64,000 bases of DNA, from positions 3,099,001 to 3,163,000 of the forward strand of contig NZ_CP161920.1 in the NCBI RefSeq assembly GCF_040819555.1, read 5' to 3'. The first letter of the stretch is position 1. Each line of letters begins with the position of its first letter. Below are positions 10,000-19,301 of the stretch, one piece after another. The position numbers and the translations under genes are program-made. The notes beneath the pieces are model-generated. The model saw only the letters and a program-made list of their open reading frames with translations. It was not told where the DNA came from and ran no database searches. This stretch comes from Nitratireductor sp. GISD-1A_MAKvit (GTDB lineage Bacteria; Pseudomonadota; Alphaproteobacteria; Rhizobiales; Rhizobiaceae).

Positions 10000-10162
10000 G
10001 CCCCTCATCCGCCTGCCGGCACCTTCTCCCCGTAAACGGGGAGAAGGAGGAAGCTTCGATTGTCACGCCTCCATTTGCAACGTTGAGACAGCTCCGCCAT
10101 CATCGCCACGCTTTCCTTCTCCCCGCAAGCGGGGAGAAGGTGCCGGCAGGCGGATGAGGGGC
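10000..10162. repeat. Pair of inverted 49-base intergenic palindromic elements
   Basis: Copy A (10000-10048) and copy B (10114-10162) are reverse complements of each other except for a few loop bases (GTAAAC against GCTTGC). Each contains its own hairpin, CTTCTCCCCG facing CGGGGAGAAG, next to a CGCCTGCCGGCA stretch. About 65 unique bases lie between them. Elements of this kind are scattered in rhizobial intergenic DNA. A diverged third copy lies at 14217-14265. Confidence 0.8.
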
Positions 10163-10198
10163 GGCTCCAACGATCACAAGATCGCTCCTCCATCCAGC

Positions 10199-10336
10199 CC
10201 TCGCCCTTCGACAAGCTCAGGATGAGGGCTCTCGTTGCCACTTCACCGCGTGCCACGTTCCCCGTTCAAGCCGCCCCCCGTGTCCCTGCCCTTTCCCTCA
10301 TCCTGAGCATCTTGAGCTTGCCGAAAGGCGAAGGGT
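10199..10336. repeat. Second family of inverted intergenic repeats
   Basis: A CCCTTCGACAAGCTCAGGAT motif at about 10202-10221, followed by GAGGG, is matched in opposite orientation at about 10297-10336 by CTCATCCTGAGC and the downstream TTGCCGAAAGGCGAAGGG. The two arms could fold into a long imperfect hairpin. Together with the 49-base elements it fills the 440-base gap between the aldolase gene and the ABC transporter, which holds no gene. Confidence 0.6.
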
Positions 10337-10371
10337 CAAGGGAAAGGGCACGCACCATCATCTCCGCGCAA

Positions 10372-10400
10372 AACAAAAAGGGCGGCCCGAAAGCCGCCCT
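10372..10400 (-). terminator. Rho-independent terminator of the ribose-type ABC operon
   Basis: The stem GGGCGGC (10380-10386) with GCCGCCC (10393-10399) is followed on the minus strand by TTTTTGTTTT. It lies just after the stop of the substrate-binding protein gene. Confidence 0.88.
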
Positions 10401-10423
10401 CCTCGATCCACTCTTCCGCGACC

Positions 10424-11479
10424 TCAGTCGCGCTCAGGCAGCGGCATCCAGTCCGGCACGGCCACATCGGCATGGGCAAACTGTGGCATCTTCGCCGACA
10501 GATCGTCCATGTTCTTGATGTCGCCCTCGTTCAGCGCCTGCTGGGTGATCAGCGTCGGCGGCACGATCACGCTCTTGCCCGGCTCCTCGCCGGCCAGAAG
10601 CATGGCAAGCGCGCGTACCGACACCTCGCCCACAACAGCGGGGTTGGTCGCAGCCGTTGCCACCCAGGCGCTGCCGGGCTCGCGCATGGCCGAAATGTCG
10701 GCCGTCGAAACGTCAGCCGAATAGATCTTGATGCTGTCGGAAAGACCGGCCTCGTCCACGGCAATCTTCACGCCCTTGGCGAATTCGTCATAGGGCGCGA
10801 ACATCACCTGAATGTCCGGGTTCGCCGTCACCACCGAGCGCGCCTGATTGGCCACCGAATTGGCAATCGGATTGTCGAGCGTGCCAAACTGCGCCACTTC
10901 CTCGATGCCCGGATATTTTTCCTTGAATTCGCGCCAGGTCTCGTCGCGGCGGTCGAGCGGCGCAATGCCGGCCACGTAGACATAGCCCGCCTTCCACTCT
11001 TCGCCATTGTCCTTGATCGCCTGCTCCAGCGCCAGCCGCGCCAGATCCCGGTCGGACTGCTCGATCTGCGGGATCGCGTCATTCTCGACATTCACGTCGA
11101 AAGCCACGACCTTGATGCCCGCATCGACGGCGCGCTGGGCCGCTTCCTTCATGGATTCGGTGAGACCGTGCTGGATGATGATGCCGTCGACGCCAAGTGC
11201 AATCGCCTGATCCACCATGTCCGCCTGAAGGGCTGCGTCCTGCCGGCTGTCGAGCACACGCAGGTTCACACCCAGCGCCTCGGCCTGCTTTTCCACACCC
11301 GAAAGATAGGCCTGGAAAAAGTCGCCGGTGGAAAGATAGCGCACCAGCGCAATTTCCACGTCACCCGGATTGTCGAATGGCGCGGGCTTGTCCTGTGCGC
11401 CGGCTCCTGCCGGCAGGAGCATGGTGGCGCCGGCGAGTGCCGCGGCCATCTTGCCCAGAAGTCTGCGTGAAATTTTCAT
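10424..11479 (-). CDS. Sugar ABC transporter substrate-binding protein (ribose/autoinducer-2 type)
   Basis: A 351-residue periplasmic binding protein. The signal peptide ends at about residue 28 (LLPAGAGA, then QDKPAPF). Two lobes of the Peripla_BP_4 type follow, with typical stretches DMVDQAIALGVDGIIIQHG, AAQRAVDAGIKVVAFDVNV and IQVMFAPYDEFAKGVKIAV. It is the last gene of a three-gene minus-strand operon (ATPase, permease, binding protein). The operon stands back to back with mtnK-mtnA and shares a candidate operator with them. The best guess for the ligand is therefore methylthioribose or a 5-deoxypentose rather than ribose; this rests on context only. Confidence 0.9.
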   Translation of the reverse strand: MKISRRLLGKMAAALAGATMLLPAGAGAQDKPAPFDNPGDVEIALVRYLSTGDFFQAYLSGVEKQAEALGVNLRVLDSRQDAALQADMVDQAIALGVDGIIIQHGLTESMKEAAQRAVDAGIKVVAFDVNVENDAIPQIEQSDRDLARLALEQAIKDNGEEWKAGYVYVAGIAPLDRRDETWREFKEKYPGIEEVAQFGTLDNPIANSVANQARSVVTANPDIQVMFAPYDEFAKGVKIAVDEAGLSDSIKIYSADVSTADISAMREPGSAWVATAATNPAVVGEVSVRALAMLLAGEEPGKSVIVPPTLITQQALNEGDIKNMDDLSAKMPQFAHADVAVPDWMPLPERD

Positions 11480-11518
11480 GTTCTTTCTCCTCCACTGCCT
11501 GTTGCTTCCTGTTTCGCG

Positions 11519-12586
11519 CTACCTGGCATTCCTCCCCAGAAGCGCAAAGGTGAAGATCAGCGCGATGACGAGCACCGCCCCCTTGACGAAATCCTGCGTG
11601 TAATAAGGCACGTTCATCATGGTCAGCCCCTGCAGGAGCACGCCCACGAACAGCGCCCCGATGGCCGTGCCGAATGCGTTCGGCTTGGCAGCCCCCAGCA
11701 CCGCAAAACCGATCAGTGCCGCCGCCACCGCATCCAGAAGCAGATTGTTGCCCGATGCGATGTCGCCGCGCCCAAGGCGTGCCGCCAGAAGAATGCCGCC
11801 GATTGAAGCGAACACGCCCGAAATCACATAGGCCCAGATGCGATAGGCCTTGACCGGCGCACCGGCAAACTCCGCAGCCCGCGCATTGGACCCCACCGCA
11901 TACATCATGCGGCCAAACCGCGTGTATTCAAGGAAGAACCAGATCAGGAGCGCAAGCACGATCAACACCACCACCGAGGCCGGAACGAGGTTTTCTATGA
12001 AGAGATCGAACCGATGCCGCCCGAGCGCCAGAAACGCCTGGCTGAACGTGCCTTCGGCCGTCGAACCGTCGGGCAGCGTCATGCCGGTGGCGATGGAGCG
12101 TCCCTCGGTCGGAATGCGCTGCAAGCCGATCAGCAGAAACATCATGCCGAGCGTTGCCAGAAGATCGGGCACCCGCATGTAGCAGATGATCAAACCGTTG
12201 ATCAGCCCCACCAGCGCACCGATGGCAAGGCACACCAGCACCGCCACGAGCGCGTTCTGCTCCAGCACCACCATCACATAAGCCGCCGCCATCATGGAAC
12301 TTGTGGCAATCGAGCCGATGGAAAGGTCGAAACCGCCCACCACCAGCGTCGCTGTCACGCCAAGCGCCAGAATGCCGGTGATCGAAACGGATTGCAGGAT
12401 GAACACCGCCGCCTGCGGCGAGGTGAAGCCGCGCGTGGCAAGCGAAAAGAAGATGATCAGCCCCACAAGCAGGCTGAGAAAACCGTAGCGGATTGCCAGC
12501 TCGCGCATTGAAAGCCCCTCTTTCGGCCGCGCATCAGCCTTTGCTTCCACTGCGCTTTCCCGTGCCGTCTGGCTGTCCATTCTCAT
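11519..12586 (-). CDS. Sugar ABC transporter permease (RbsC type)
   Basis: A 355-residue inner-membrane protein with 8-10 hydrophobic helices after a polar N-terminal tail of about 30 residues. BPD_transp_2 features are present: ALGVTATLVVGGFDLSIGS, the cytoplasmic loop YTRFGRMMYAVGSNARAAEFAG that contacts the ATPase, and LLDAVAAALIGFAVLGA. The start codon directly follows the stop of the ATPase gene (TGA then ATG), so translation is coupled. Thirty-nine bases separate it from the binding protein gene. It forms the channel of the importer, probably as a homodimer. Confidence 0.92.
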   Translation of the reverse strand: MRMDSQTARESAVEAKADARPKEGLSMRELAIRYGFLSLLVGLIIFFSLATRGFTSPQAAVFILQSVSITGILALGVTATLVVGGFDLSIGSIATSSMMAAAYVMVVLEQNALVAVLVCLAIGALVGLINGLIICYMRVPDLLATLGMMFLLIGLQRIPTEGRSIATGMTLPDGSTAEGTFSQAFLALGRHRFDLFIENLVPASVVVLIVLALLIWFFLEYTRFGRMMYAVGSNARAAEFAGAPVKAYRIWAYVISGVFASIGGILLAARLGRGDIASGNNLLLDAVAAALIGFAVLGAAKPNAFGTAIGALFVGVLLQGLTMMNVPYYTQDFVKGAVLVIALIFTFALLGRNAR

Positions 12587-14101
12587 TCAGCTCCCTGTCA
12601 CTTCCAAACGCTGTCCGGCAACCTCTGCCAGAAGCCGGTCCATGTCCACATCGGCATTGCGATGCTCGCCAACAATCGTGTTTTCCGACATGACGAGAAT
12701 GCGGTCTGCCGTTTCCAGCGCCTCATCCAGCTCGGTCAGAAAAATGAGTGTCGCACGGTCGCCAGCACTTTCTCGCAGCTTGGCCGCAATGTCGTGGCGG
12801 GCCGCAATGTCCACGCCCTGAAACGGTTCGTCCAGAATGAGCAGCCGAGAAGGCTGCGTCAGCCAGCGCGCCACCGTCACCTTTTGCTGATTGCCGCCCG
12901 AAAGCGTCGCCAGATCGTCACGCTCGGTGCGGCAGACGATCTTCAGATCGGCAATCTGGTCCCGCGCCGTCTGGCGCTCGGCGCGCCGCCGCATCACGCC
13001 CGCATTGGCGAAACGCGGCAGAAAGGGCAGGCTCATATTCTCATAGATGTTGAATTCCGGCACGATACCCGTGGAGGCGCGATCCTTGGCGACGAGGAAA
13101 ACACCGTCCCTGATCGCCCTTGCCGGTGTCTTCGGTGCGTAAGGTCTGCCGTCCAGTTCCATCGTGCCCGAAAGCGGCGCGTGAATGCCAAACAGCGTCT
13201 CGGCGAGCTGCGTCTTGCCCACGCCCACAAGGCCCGTCACGGCAACGATCTCGCCGGCCCCCAGATCCATCGTGATCGGCTTAGCACCCTGAGCGATCCT
13301 GAGATCGCGCGCCGAAAAGACCGGCGTTCCTGCCGCGCGAACGTCAACGCTGTGGCGGCCGAGATTCTGCCCCAGCATGGCATTGACCGCGCCTTCGTAA
13401 TCGAGCGGCTTTTCTTCGAACTGGCCGACAATCGCCCCGTCACGCAGGCTCACGATACGGTCCGCCAGACGGCGGATATCCGACATGCGATGCGAAATGT
13501 AGAGAATGGCAACGCCCCGTGCCTTCAGCCGGTCGATCAGCGCAAAGAGCCGTTCGGCCTCATTGCTCGAAAGCGACGAGGTCGGTTCATCCAGAATCAT
13601 CACCTGCGGCTCGTGCGACATGGCGCGGGCAATCGCAACCATCTGACGGTCGGCAAGCGGCAGGTCGGTGACTTCCGCATTGAGGTCGATTTCCAGCCCC
13701 ATGCGATCGGCCACGTCGCGCGCCTCGCGGCGCACCTTGCGCGGGTTGAAGAAAAAACCGCTGCCCGCACCATTAAACCGGTCGAGCACGAGATTGCTCG
13801 CCACGTCCAGCGCACCGACAACACCGTCATTGATGTTCTGGTGAACCGTCACCACGCCGGCACGCATCGCCTCTGCGGGGGTGGTGGGGGAGAAGGGCTT
13901 GTCACCCAGCATCATCACACCACGGTCGGCGCGATGAACGCCGCTCATGATCTTGACGAGCGTCGACTTGCCGGCGCCATTGGCGCCCATCAGAACCGTG
14001 ACTTCACCCGCGCGCAGCTCGAGCCCCACACCGCGCAAAACGGCGTTTGGTCCAAACGCTTTGGTCAAACCGGCAATGCGAAAAATGGCAATGTCGCCCA
14101 T
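12587..14101 (-). CDS. Sugar ABC transporter ATP-binding protein (RbsA type, two nucleotide-binding domains)
   Basis: A 504-residue protein from the ATG at 14101, which has a GGGAGGAG ribosome site six bases upstream. Longer in-frame starts run through a repeat element and are unlikely. Domain 1 has Walker A GANGAGKST, a degenerate signature (LPLADRQ) and Walker B VMILDEPTSSL. Domain 2 has the altered P-loop GLVGVGKT, an intact signature LSGGNQQKV and Walker B LLILDEPFQGVD. This asymmetry is normal for RbsA-type proteins. It is the first gene of the operon; the palindrome at 14138-14160 sits 37 bases before its start and between it and mtnK. Confidence 0.93.
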   Translation of the reverse strand: MGDIAIFRIAGLTKAFGPNAVLRGVGLELRAGEVTVLMGANGAGKSTLVKIMSGVHRADRGVMMLGDKPFSPTTPAEAMRAGVVTVHQNINDGVVGALDVASNLVLDRFNGAGSGFFFNPRKVRREARDVADRMGLEIDLNAEVTDLPLADRQMVAIARAMSHEPQVMILDEPTSSLSSNEAERLFALIDRLKARGVAILYISHRMSDIRRLADRIVSLRDGAIVGQFEEKPLDYEGAVNAMLGQNLGRHSVDVRAAGTPVFSARDLRIAQGAKPITMDLGAGEIVAVTGLVGVGKTQLAETLFGIHAPLSGTMELDGRPYAPKTPARAIRDGVFLVAKDRASTGIVPEFNIYENMSLPFLPRFANAGVMRRRAERQTARDQIADLKIVCRTERDDLATLSGGNQQKVTVARWLTQPSRLLILDEPFQGVDIAARHDIAAKLRESAGDRATLIFLTELDEALETADRILVMSENTIVGEHRNADVDMDRLLAEVAGQRLEVTGS

Positions 14102-14137
14102 AATCTCCTCCCAATGTGACGCTAGCAGGTAACAAGC

Positions 14138-14166
14138 ATTTGTCAACACGATTGACAAATGACAGA
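14138..14166. promoter_or_regulatory. Putative operator between the ribose-type ABC operon and mtnKA
   Basis: A perfect inverted repeat, ATTTGTCAA (14138-14146), CACGA, TTGACAAAT (14152-14160). The right side, TTGAC AAAT GACAG at 14153-14166, also matches TTGAC-N4-GTCAR with one mismatch. Its position between divergent operons suggests one regulator controls both, most likely the SorC-type protein at 6917. Confidence 0.55.
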
Positions 14167-14216
14167 GCATTGGTAGCGTGGCATCAGAATTGACGGCGCT
14201 GGCATCATGGTCATCG

Positions 14217-14265
14217 TCCTTCTCTCCCCACTCGGCGAGAAGGTGCCGGCAAGCCGATGACGGGC
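14217..14265. repeat. Diverged copy of the 49-base palindromic element
   Basis: This stretch resembles the elements at 10000 and 10114 (CTTCTC...CGAGAAGG, GGTGCCGGCAAGCCGATGACGGGC) with several mismatches. It lies in the leader of mtnK, between the operator and the start codon. Confidence 0.65.
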
Positions 14266-14306
14266 AAACGTCACACGCTCGCGTGCGAATGGGAGGAGAT
14301 GGAGAC

Positions 14307-15572
14307 ATGAAAGAAAACGCCTTCGAGGCTCTGACGGTGGAAACCCTGCCGGCGCGCCTTGGCAGCATTCCCGAGATCGCGGACCGGCTCGGCGGCACGC
14401 CCACAGGCTGGAAGGTCCGCGAAGTGGGCGACGGCAATCTCAATCTCGTCTTCATCGTGGAAGGTGAGGCGCAAACGCTCATCATCAAGCAGGCGCTGCC
14501 TTATGTGCGGCTCGTCGGCGACAGCTGGCCCCTGCCGCTCAAACGCTCCTTCTTCGAGTATCACGCGCTGACACGTCAGGAGCAGCGAGCCCCCGGCACC
14601 GTGCCTGCCGTCTACTATTTCGATGAGGCTCAGGCGCTCATCGCCATGGAGTTTCTCGCTCCGCACATCATTCTTCGCCGCGCCCTCATCGAGGGGCAGG
14701 AACTGCCGAGGATCGGCAGGGATCTGGGTCTCTTCATGGCCCGCACCCTCTTCCGCGGGTCCGACCTTTCCATGAAGGCAGCGGACCGCAAGGCCGATCT
14801 CGCCCTCTTTGCAGACAATGTCGATCTTTGCGACATCACGGAAAATCTCGTCTTCTCCGATCCGTATTTCGAAGCGCCGATGAACCGGCACACACCCGGT
14901 CTTGACGCGCTGGTGAAGGAGCTGCGTTCAGACCGCGACCTGAAGGTCGCCGCGCAGCGCATGAAGCATCTTTTCGCTTCAAAAGCCGAGACCATGGTTC
15001 ATGGCGACCTGCATTCGGGCTCCGTCATGGTCACGAAGGACGACACCCGCGTCATCGATCCGGAATTCGCCTTCTACGGCCCCATGGCCTTCGATGTCGG
15101 CATGCTCATCGCCAATTACTGGATGGCCTATTTCTCCCAGCGCGGGCATGAGGAGAACGGCAGCCGCGCCTCCATGCGTGCCTATCTGCTTGGCGTCATC
15201 TCCGAGACCTGGACCACCTTCCGCGACGAGTTCGCCCATCTGTGGCGCACCGAGCGCAGCGGCATGCTCTATCAGGCATCGCTCTATGAAGACCAGGGTG
15301 ATGCGCTTGGCTCCGAACAGGCGCTCAATCACGTGATCCACGATCTGTGGACCGACATGCTTGGCTTTGCCGGCATCGAGATGCACCGCCGCATTCTGGG
15401 CCTCGCCCACAATGCCGACTTCGAAGACATAGCCGACGAGAGCCTTCGCGCTGCCTGCGAGGCTCCGGCGCTGAAATTCGGCCGCCACATCGTCGTCAAT
15501 CGCAACAACATTCAGTCGCTGGCCGAACTTGACCGGCTGGCCGAAGCACTTGATCAGGGGAAACTGTCATGA
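14307..15572 (+). CDS. mtnK: S-methyl-5-thioribose kinase
   Basis: A 421-residue protein from the ATG at 14307 (GGGAGGAG upstream); an in-frame start 129 bases upstream would run through a repeat and was rejected. It has the aminoglycoside/choline-kinase-like fold of MtnK. The catalytic loop HGDLHSGS is at residues 232-239 and the metal site [16 protein letters not shown] about 18 residues later. MtnK phosphorylates methylthioribose to the 1-phosphate with ATP, and some members also use 5-deoxyribose. Its stop overlaps the start of mtnA (ATGA), and it diverges from a sugar ABC operon that probably imports its substrate. No mtnB, C, D or E is seen in this window. Confidence 0.94.
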   Translation: MKENAFEALTVETLPARLGSIPEIADRLGGTPTGWKVREVGDGNLNLVFIVEGEAQTLIIKQALPYVRLVGDSWPLPLKRSFFEYHALTRQEQRAPGTVPAVYYFDEAQALIAMEFLAPHIILRRALIEGQELPRIGRDLGLFMARTLFRGSDLSMKAADRKADLALFADNVDLCDITENLVFSDPYFEAPMNRHTPGLDALVKELRSDRDLKVAAQRMKHLFASKAETMVHGDLHSGSVMVTKDDTRVIDPEFAFYGPMAFDVGMLIANYWMAYFSQRGHEENGSRASMRAYLLGVISETWTTFRDEFAHLWRTERSGMLYQASLYEDQGDALGSEQALNHVIHDLWTDMLGFAGIEMHRRILGLAHNADFEDIADESLRAACEAPALKFGRHIVVNRNNIQSLAELDRLAEALDQGKLS

Positions 15573-16678
15573 AGGTTGGAGACAAGCACTACCGCACCAT
15601 CTGGGTGAACGAGGATGGCTGGTCTGTCGACCTTATCGACCAGCGCTGGTTGCCGCACGAGCTGCGCATCGAAAACGTGAAGACAGTCGAGGGGATCGCC
15701 ACTGCCATCCGCGACATGTGGGTGCGCGGCGCGCCGCTGATCGGCGTCACCGCCGCCTATGGCGTTGCCATGCGCATGCGCGAGGATGCATCCGATGCCG
15801 CACTCGATGCGGTGTGGGAACAGCTCCACGAGACGCGCCCCACCGCGATCAATCTGCGCTGGGCGCTGGATGAAATGCGCGGCCTCCTGCGCGACATCCC
15901 CGAGGCCGACCGTGCCGAGGCGGCCTACAGGCGCGCCGCCGAGATCGCTGATGAAGATGTGGAATTGAACCGCGGCATCGGTCGGAACGGTCTCGAAATC
16001 ATTCGCCAGATCGCCGCCCGCAAGAAGCCCGGCGAGCCGGTCAACATTCTCACCCACTGCAATGCTGGCTGGCTTGCCACCGTCGATTTCGGCACCGCCA
16101 CCTCGCCCATCTACCACGCGGTGGAAGAAGGCATTGCCGTCCATGTCTATGTGGACGAAACCCGTCCGCGCAATCAGGGCGCGCAGCTCACCGCCTGGGA
16201 GATGGCCGGTCATGGCGTGCCGCACACGCTGGTGGTCGACAATGCCGGCGGGCATCTGATGCAGCATGGCATGGTCGACATGGTGATCGTCGGCACCGAC
16301 CGCACCACCGCCGATGGCGATGTCTGCAACAAGATCGGCACCTATCTGAAGGCGCTGGCGGCGAAGGACAACAACGTCCCCTTCTACGTCGCGCTGCCCT
16401 CACCCACCATCGACTGGACGGTGCATGACGGCGTGAAGGAAATTCCCATCGAGGAACGTTCGGGCGACGAGGTTTCGCTCGTCTGGGGCAAGGACAAAGA
16501 TGGCAAGGTGCGGCAGGTGCGGATTTCGCCCGAGGCGTCACCCGCCGGAAACCCCGCCTTCGACGTGACGCCGGCCCGTCTGGTCACCGGTCTCATCACC
16601 GAGCGCGGCATCGCCGATGCGTCACCCGAAGGGCTTGCCAAACTCTTCCCCGACCGGGCGAAATCGAACGCTGCGTGA
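15569..16678 (+). CDS. mtnA: S-methyl-5-thioribose-1-phosphate isomerase
   Basis: A 369-residue protein with the full set of MtnA features: [16 protein letters not shown], the substrate loop [12 protein letters not shown], the catalytic cysteine C164 in THCNAG, and the catalytic aspartate D244 in VGTDR followed by NKIGTY. It converts methylthioribose 1-phosphate to methylthioribulose 1-phosphate, and related enzymes accept the 5-deoxy analogue. It overlaps mtnK by four bases and ends before a strong terminator. Without the rest of the methionine salvage genes nearby, its product most likely goes to the class II aldolase fusion at 7927. Confidence 0.96.
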   Translation: MKVGDKHYRTIWVNEDGWSVDLIDQRWLPHELRIENVKTVEGIATAIRDMWVRGAPLIGVTAAYGVAMRMREDASDAALDAVWEQLHETRPTAINLRWALDEMRGLLRDIPEADRAEAAYRRAAEIADEDVELNRGIGRNGLEIIRQIAARKKPGEPVNILTHCNAGWLATVDFGTATSPIYHAVEEGIAVHVYVDETRPRNQGAQLTAWEMAGHGVPHTLVVDNAGGHLMQHGMVDMVIVGTDRTTADGDVCNKIGTYLKALAAKDNNVPFYVALPSPTIDWTVHDGVKEIPIEERSGDEVSLVWGKDKDGKVRQVRISPEASPAGNPAFDVTPARLVTGLITERGIADASPEGLAKLFPDRAKSNAA

Positions 16679-16684
16679 ATTTCA

Positions 16685-16733
16685 GAAAACGATTCAGAAA
16701 TCCGGGAGAATCGCCTGATTCTGAATCGTTTTC
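16685..16733. repeat. 15-base perfect inverted repeat after mtnA
   Basis: GAAAACGATTCAGAA (16685-16699) and TTCTGAATCGTTTTC (16719-16733) pair perfectly around a 19-base loop. It has no T-tract of its own and precedes the clear terminator at 16766. It could stabilise the mtnKA transcript end or be an unrelated palindromic element. Confidence 0.7.
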
Positions 16734-16765
16734 GGGAAAAATCGGACATTTTCCGGAAAACCGAG

Positions 16766-16804
16766 AACCGCCGCTTTGGCACTAACCAAAGCGGCGGTTT
16801 TTTA
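16766..16804 (+). terminator. Rho-independent terminator of mtnKA
   Basis: A 14-base perfect stem (AACCGCCGCTTTGG, 16766-16779, with its complement at 16786-16799) is followed by a run of T. The minus strand lacks a T-tract after the stem, so it serves the plus-strand mtnKA unit. Confidence 0.92.
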
Positions 16805-16806
16805 CA

Positions 16807-17574
16807 TCAATAAGGCGTGTCGCCACCATCGATCGTGATGGACTGACCGCGAATGATCGTCGCCGCATCCGACAACAGAAAGACAATCACACGCCCCACC
16901 TCGACCGGCTGGATGTGACGGCCAAGCTGAGCGGGAACCATCTGTTTCATCATCTCTTCCGACTTCGCCGCATCGCCGCCGACGATGAAGTCCGCCACGG
17001 TCTTGAGCATGTCGGTTGCCACGCCGCCCGGGCACACGGCATTGACGTTGATCCCGCGCGCTGCCCATTCGAGCGAGAGCGAGCGGGTGAGGTTGATCAC
17101 CGCTGCCTTGGAGGCGTTGTAGCCGGCCATGTTGGGATAGCCGACCTTCCCGGCATTCGACGCGATGTTGACGATCGCACCGCCCTTTTCCATATGGCGC
17201 GCGGCTGCCTGCGAGGCGAGAAGAACGCCCTTCACATTGACCGCCATTTCGAGATCGATGTCGTCTCCGGTCAGTTTATCGGCAGGTCCGAGCCGCACCA
17301 CGCCGGCATTGTTGACGAGCCCGTCCAGGCGGTCCATGCGGGAGACCACCTCGTTGAATGCGGCCTCCATGCTGTCGCTGTCCGTGACGTCGCTTGCAGC
17401 CGCCATGACATTCGGTTCGCCGCCAAGATCCCTGACGGCCGCTTCGAGTTTTGGTCCCGGCAGATCGAGCAGCGCCACGCGCCCGCCCGCCTCGATGATC
17501 GCCTGAGCGATGCCTCGGCCAATACCGCCGGCTGCCCCGGTTACCGCAATGACCTTGCCTTCTAGTGCCTTCAT
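16807..17574 (-). CDS. SDR-family oxidoreductase (FabG-like)
   Basis: A 255-residue classical short-chain dehydrogenase. It has TGAAGGIG for cofactor binding, NNAG, the catalytic serine in IASNAG, YNASK as YxxxK, and PGGVATDM after the active site. The aspartate in LLDLPG after the second strand suggests a preference for NAD over NADP. It is the last gene of an eight-gene minus-strand unit that starts with the BMP-type transporter. A role in handling the aldehyde or alcohol side product of the salvage route is possible, but substrate is unknown. Confidence 0.88.
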   Translation of the reverse strand: MKALEGKVIAVTGAAGGIGRGIAQAIIEAGGRVALLDLPGPKLEAAVRDLGGEPNVMAAASDVTDSDSMEAAFNEVVSRMDRLDGLVNNAGVVRLGPADKLTGDDIDLEMAVNVKGVLLASQAAARHMEKGGAIVNIASNAGKVGYPNMAGYNASKAAVINLTRSLSLEWAARGINVNAVCPGGVATDMLKTVADFIVGGDAAKSEEMMKQMVPAQLGRHIQPVEVGRVIVFLLSDAATIIRGQSITIDGGDTPY

Positions 17575-17656
17575 TTGAGCCCCATTTCCTTGCCGGAAGC
17601 CGCTTTACGAAGCGATTCCGCTTTTTGTTGTAATTGCCTGTTTTCAGATTTGAATT

Positions 17657-18439
17657 TCACCAGGTCGACCGGGCGCTGATGCCGCCATCGACCGTGATGT
17701 TCGTGCCGCTCACCCAGCGCGAAGCTTCCGAGAGAAGGAAGAGCGCGGCATCACCAATATCCTCCGGCTGGCCGAGCCGGCCAAGCGGTGCCGCCTCCTT
17801 CCAGCGGTTCACGCCTTCGGGCCATCCTTCCTCGATGCCGTCGCGGTGGATCAGGCCGGGCGAGACGGAGTTGACGCGAACGCCAAGCCCGCCAAGCTCC
17901 AGTGCCGCCGCCTTGGTGAACATCAAAAGCGCGGCCTTGGAGGCCGCATAATGGGCATGGCCGGGAGCCGGCTGATGCCCTTCGATGGAGGCGATGTTCA
18001 CGACCGCGCCACCGCCGCCGCGCGCCTCGACATGGTCGGCAAAAGCCCGCGTCAGGAGAAACGGAGCGCCGGTGTTGATCGCCATCATCTGCGCCCAGCC
18101 CCCTTCGTCGATCTCCCGCAAGGCCTCGACGGGCTGGAAGCCGGCATTGTTGACCACGCCGTGAACAGCGCCGAATTTTTCAAGCGCCGCTTTCATGAGA
18201 GAGGCCGCACCGACTTCCTTCGACAGGTCACCGCCGGCAGCTATAGCCCGCGCGCCAAGTTCGCCGGCAAGCGCCTCGGCGGCGCCTTTGTTGCCATTGT
18301 AGTGGCACACCACATTTGCGCCCGCTTCATGCAGCCGCCGTGCAATGCCGCCACCAATGCCGCCGCTGGCGCCGGTGACGATGACCGTGCGACCGGTGAG
18401 ATCAAGCAGGGATGCGACGGTTGGGATGGTTGCAGCCAT
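17657..18439 (-). CDS. SDR-family oxidoreductase
   Basis: A 260-residue classical short-chain dehydrogenase with TGASGGIG, NNAG, NIASIEG (catalytic serine), YAASK and PGLIHRDG. After strand 2 the sequence CHYNGNKGAAE lacks the acidic residue of NAD-dependent enzymes, so NADP may be preferred. An AAAGGAG ribosome site precedes the ATG. It begins two bases after the nucleoside phosphorylase stop, so the two are co-translated; the second SDR follows after 82 bases. With different predicted cofactors, the two SDRs could act in sequence or in opposite directions on one metabolite. This is conjecture. Confidence 0.88.
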   Translation of the reverse strand: MAATIPTVASLLDLTGRTVIVTGASGGIGGGIARRLHEAGANVVCHYNGNKGAAEALAGELGARAIAAGGDLSKEVGAASLMKAALEKFGAVHGVVNNAGFQPVEALREIDEGGWAQMMAINTGAPFLLTRAFADHVEARGGGGAVVNIASIEGHQPAPGHAHYAASKAALLMFTKAAALELGGLGVRVNSVSPGLIHRDGIEEGWPEGVNRWKEAAPLGRLGQPEDIGDAALFLLSEASRWVSGTNITVDGGISARSTW

Positions 18440-18441
18440 GA

Positions 18442-19278
18442 TCAGGCTCCTTTCAGATTGGGCAGAAGCTCGGCGAGGATCGCCTCGATTTTGCCACCGG
18501 CAATCTCGGCATTGGCAAACACCTCTTCGATCGTGTCGGGCTGCTGGTCCGGCCCGCCGGTTGCCTTGTTGGTGATGGCCGAAAGCCCGATGACGGGCAG
18601 CGATGCGTGGCCGGCGGCAATCACCTCGGTGACCGTCGACATGCCGACGGCATCCGAGCCGGAAGCGCGGTAATAGCGGCGCTCCGCCGAGGTTTCGAGG
18701 GACGGTCCCAGAACGCCCGCATAGATGCCCTGCCGCACGGCAATACCAGCCGCATCCGCCGCCTTCTTCGCCATGGCGAGCAGGTCTGGATCATAGGCGC
18801 GCGACATGTCGGGAAAGCGCAGGCCGATCTCATCGTCATTGGGGCCGACCAGCGGGTTCAGCCCCGTGAAGTTCATGTGATCCTCGATGAGCATCACGTC
18901 TCCGGGGTCGTAATCGGGATTGAGCGAGCCGGCGGCATTGGTCACGATCAGCGTTTCGGCACCCAGGCGCTTGAGCAGATAGACGGCAAGCGCGATGTCG
19001 CGCGGCGCCCAGCCTTCATAAAGATGCAGCCGGCCCTGCATCATGACCACGCGCTGGCCTTCCAGATTGCCGATCACGAAAGCGCCCTTGTGGCCGGGTG
19101 CGGTGGAGACCGGAAAGCCCTCGACCTCTCCGTAAGGGATCGTGACCGCATCCTCCACCCGGTCGGCAAGCTGGCCGAGCCCCGAGCCCAGCATGATGGC
19201 GATGGGTGCGGGCGCCCCTGCCCGCGTGGCGATTGATGCATGGGCGCGCTCAAGACGCGCGAGCTGGCTTTCGCTCAT
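18442..19278 (-). CDS. Purine nucleoside phosphorylase (trimeric PNP-I family)
   Basis: A 278-residue protein. Family features are GSGLG and GHKG for phosphate, R83 and H85 in QGRLHLYEG, NAAGSL, DHMN, GPSLETSAE and DAVGMSTVTEV. The base-pocket residues glutamate (ETSAE) and asparagine (ITNKA) are those that bind 6-oxopurines in human PNP, where MTA phosphorylases differ. It should therefore cleave inosine-type nucleosides rather than adenosine-type ones, fitting the deaminase encoded just upstream. The reaction gives a pentose 1-phosphate and hypoxanthine or guanine. GGGAG precedes the ATG at 19278. With MTI or 5'-deoxyinosine as substrate it would give directly the substrate of MtnA. Confidence 0.9.
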   Translation of the reverse strand: MSESQLARLERAHASIATRAGAPAPIAIMLGSGLGQLADRVEDAVTIPYGEVEGFPVSTAPGHKGAFVIGNLEGQRVVMMQGRLHLYEGWAPRDIALAVYLLKRLGAETLIVTNAAGSLNPDYDPGDVMLIEDHMNFTGLNPLVGPNDDEIGLRFPDMSRAYDPDLLAMAKKAADAAGIAVRQGIYAGVLGPSLETSAERRYYRASGSDAVGMSTVTEVIAAGHASLPVIGLSAITNKATGGPDQQPDTIEEVFANAEIAGGKIEAILAELLPNLKGA

Positions 19279-19301
19279 TTCATTCTCCCAGGGTTTTAGT
19301 G

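Noticed and set aside
10000..10162. CRISPR-like repeat array
   Set aside because: Only two copies occur, in inverted orientation, each self-complementary, and no cas genes are nearby.
12662..14119. A 485-residue plus-strand open frame
   Set aside because: It is the antisense shadow of the RbsA-type ATPase gene.
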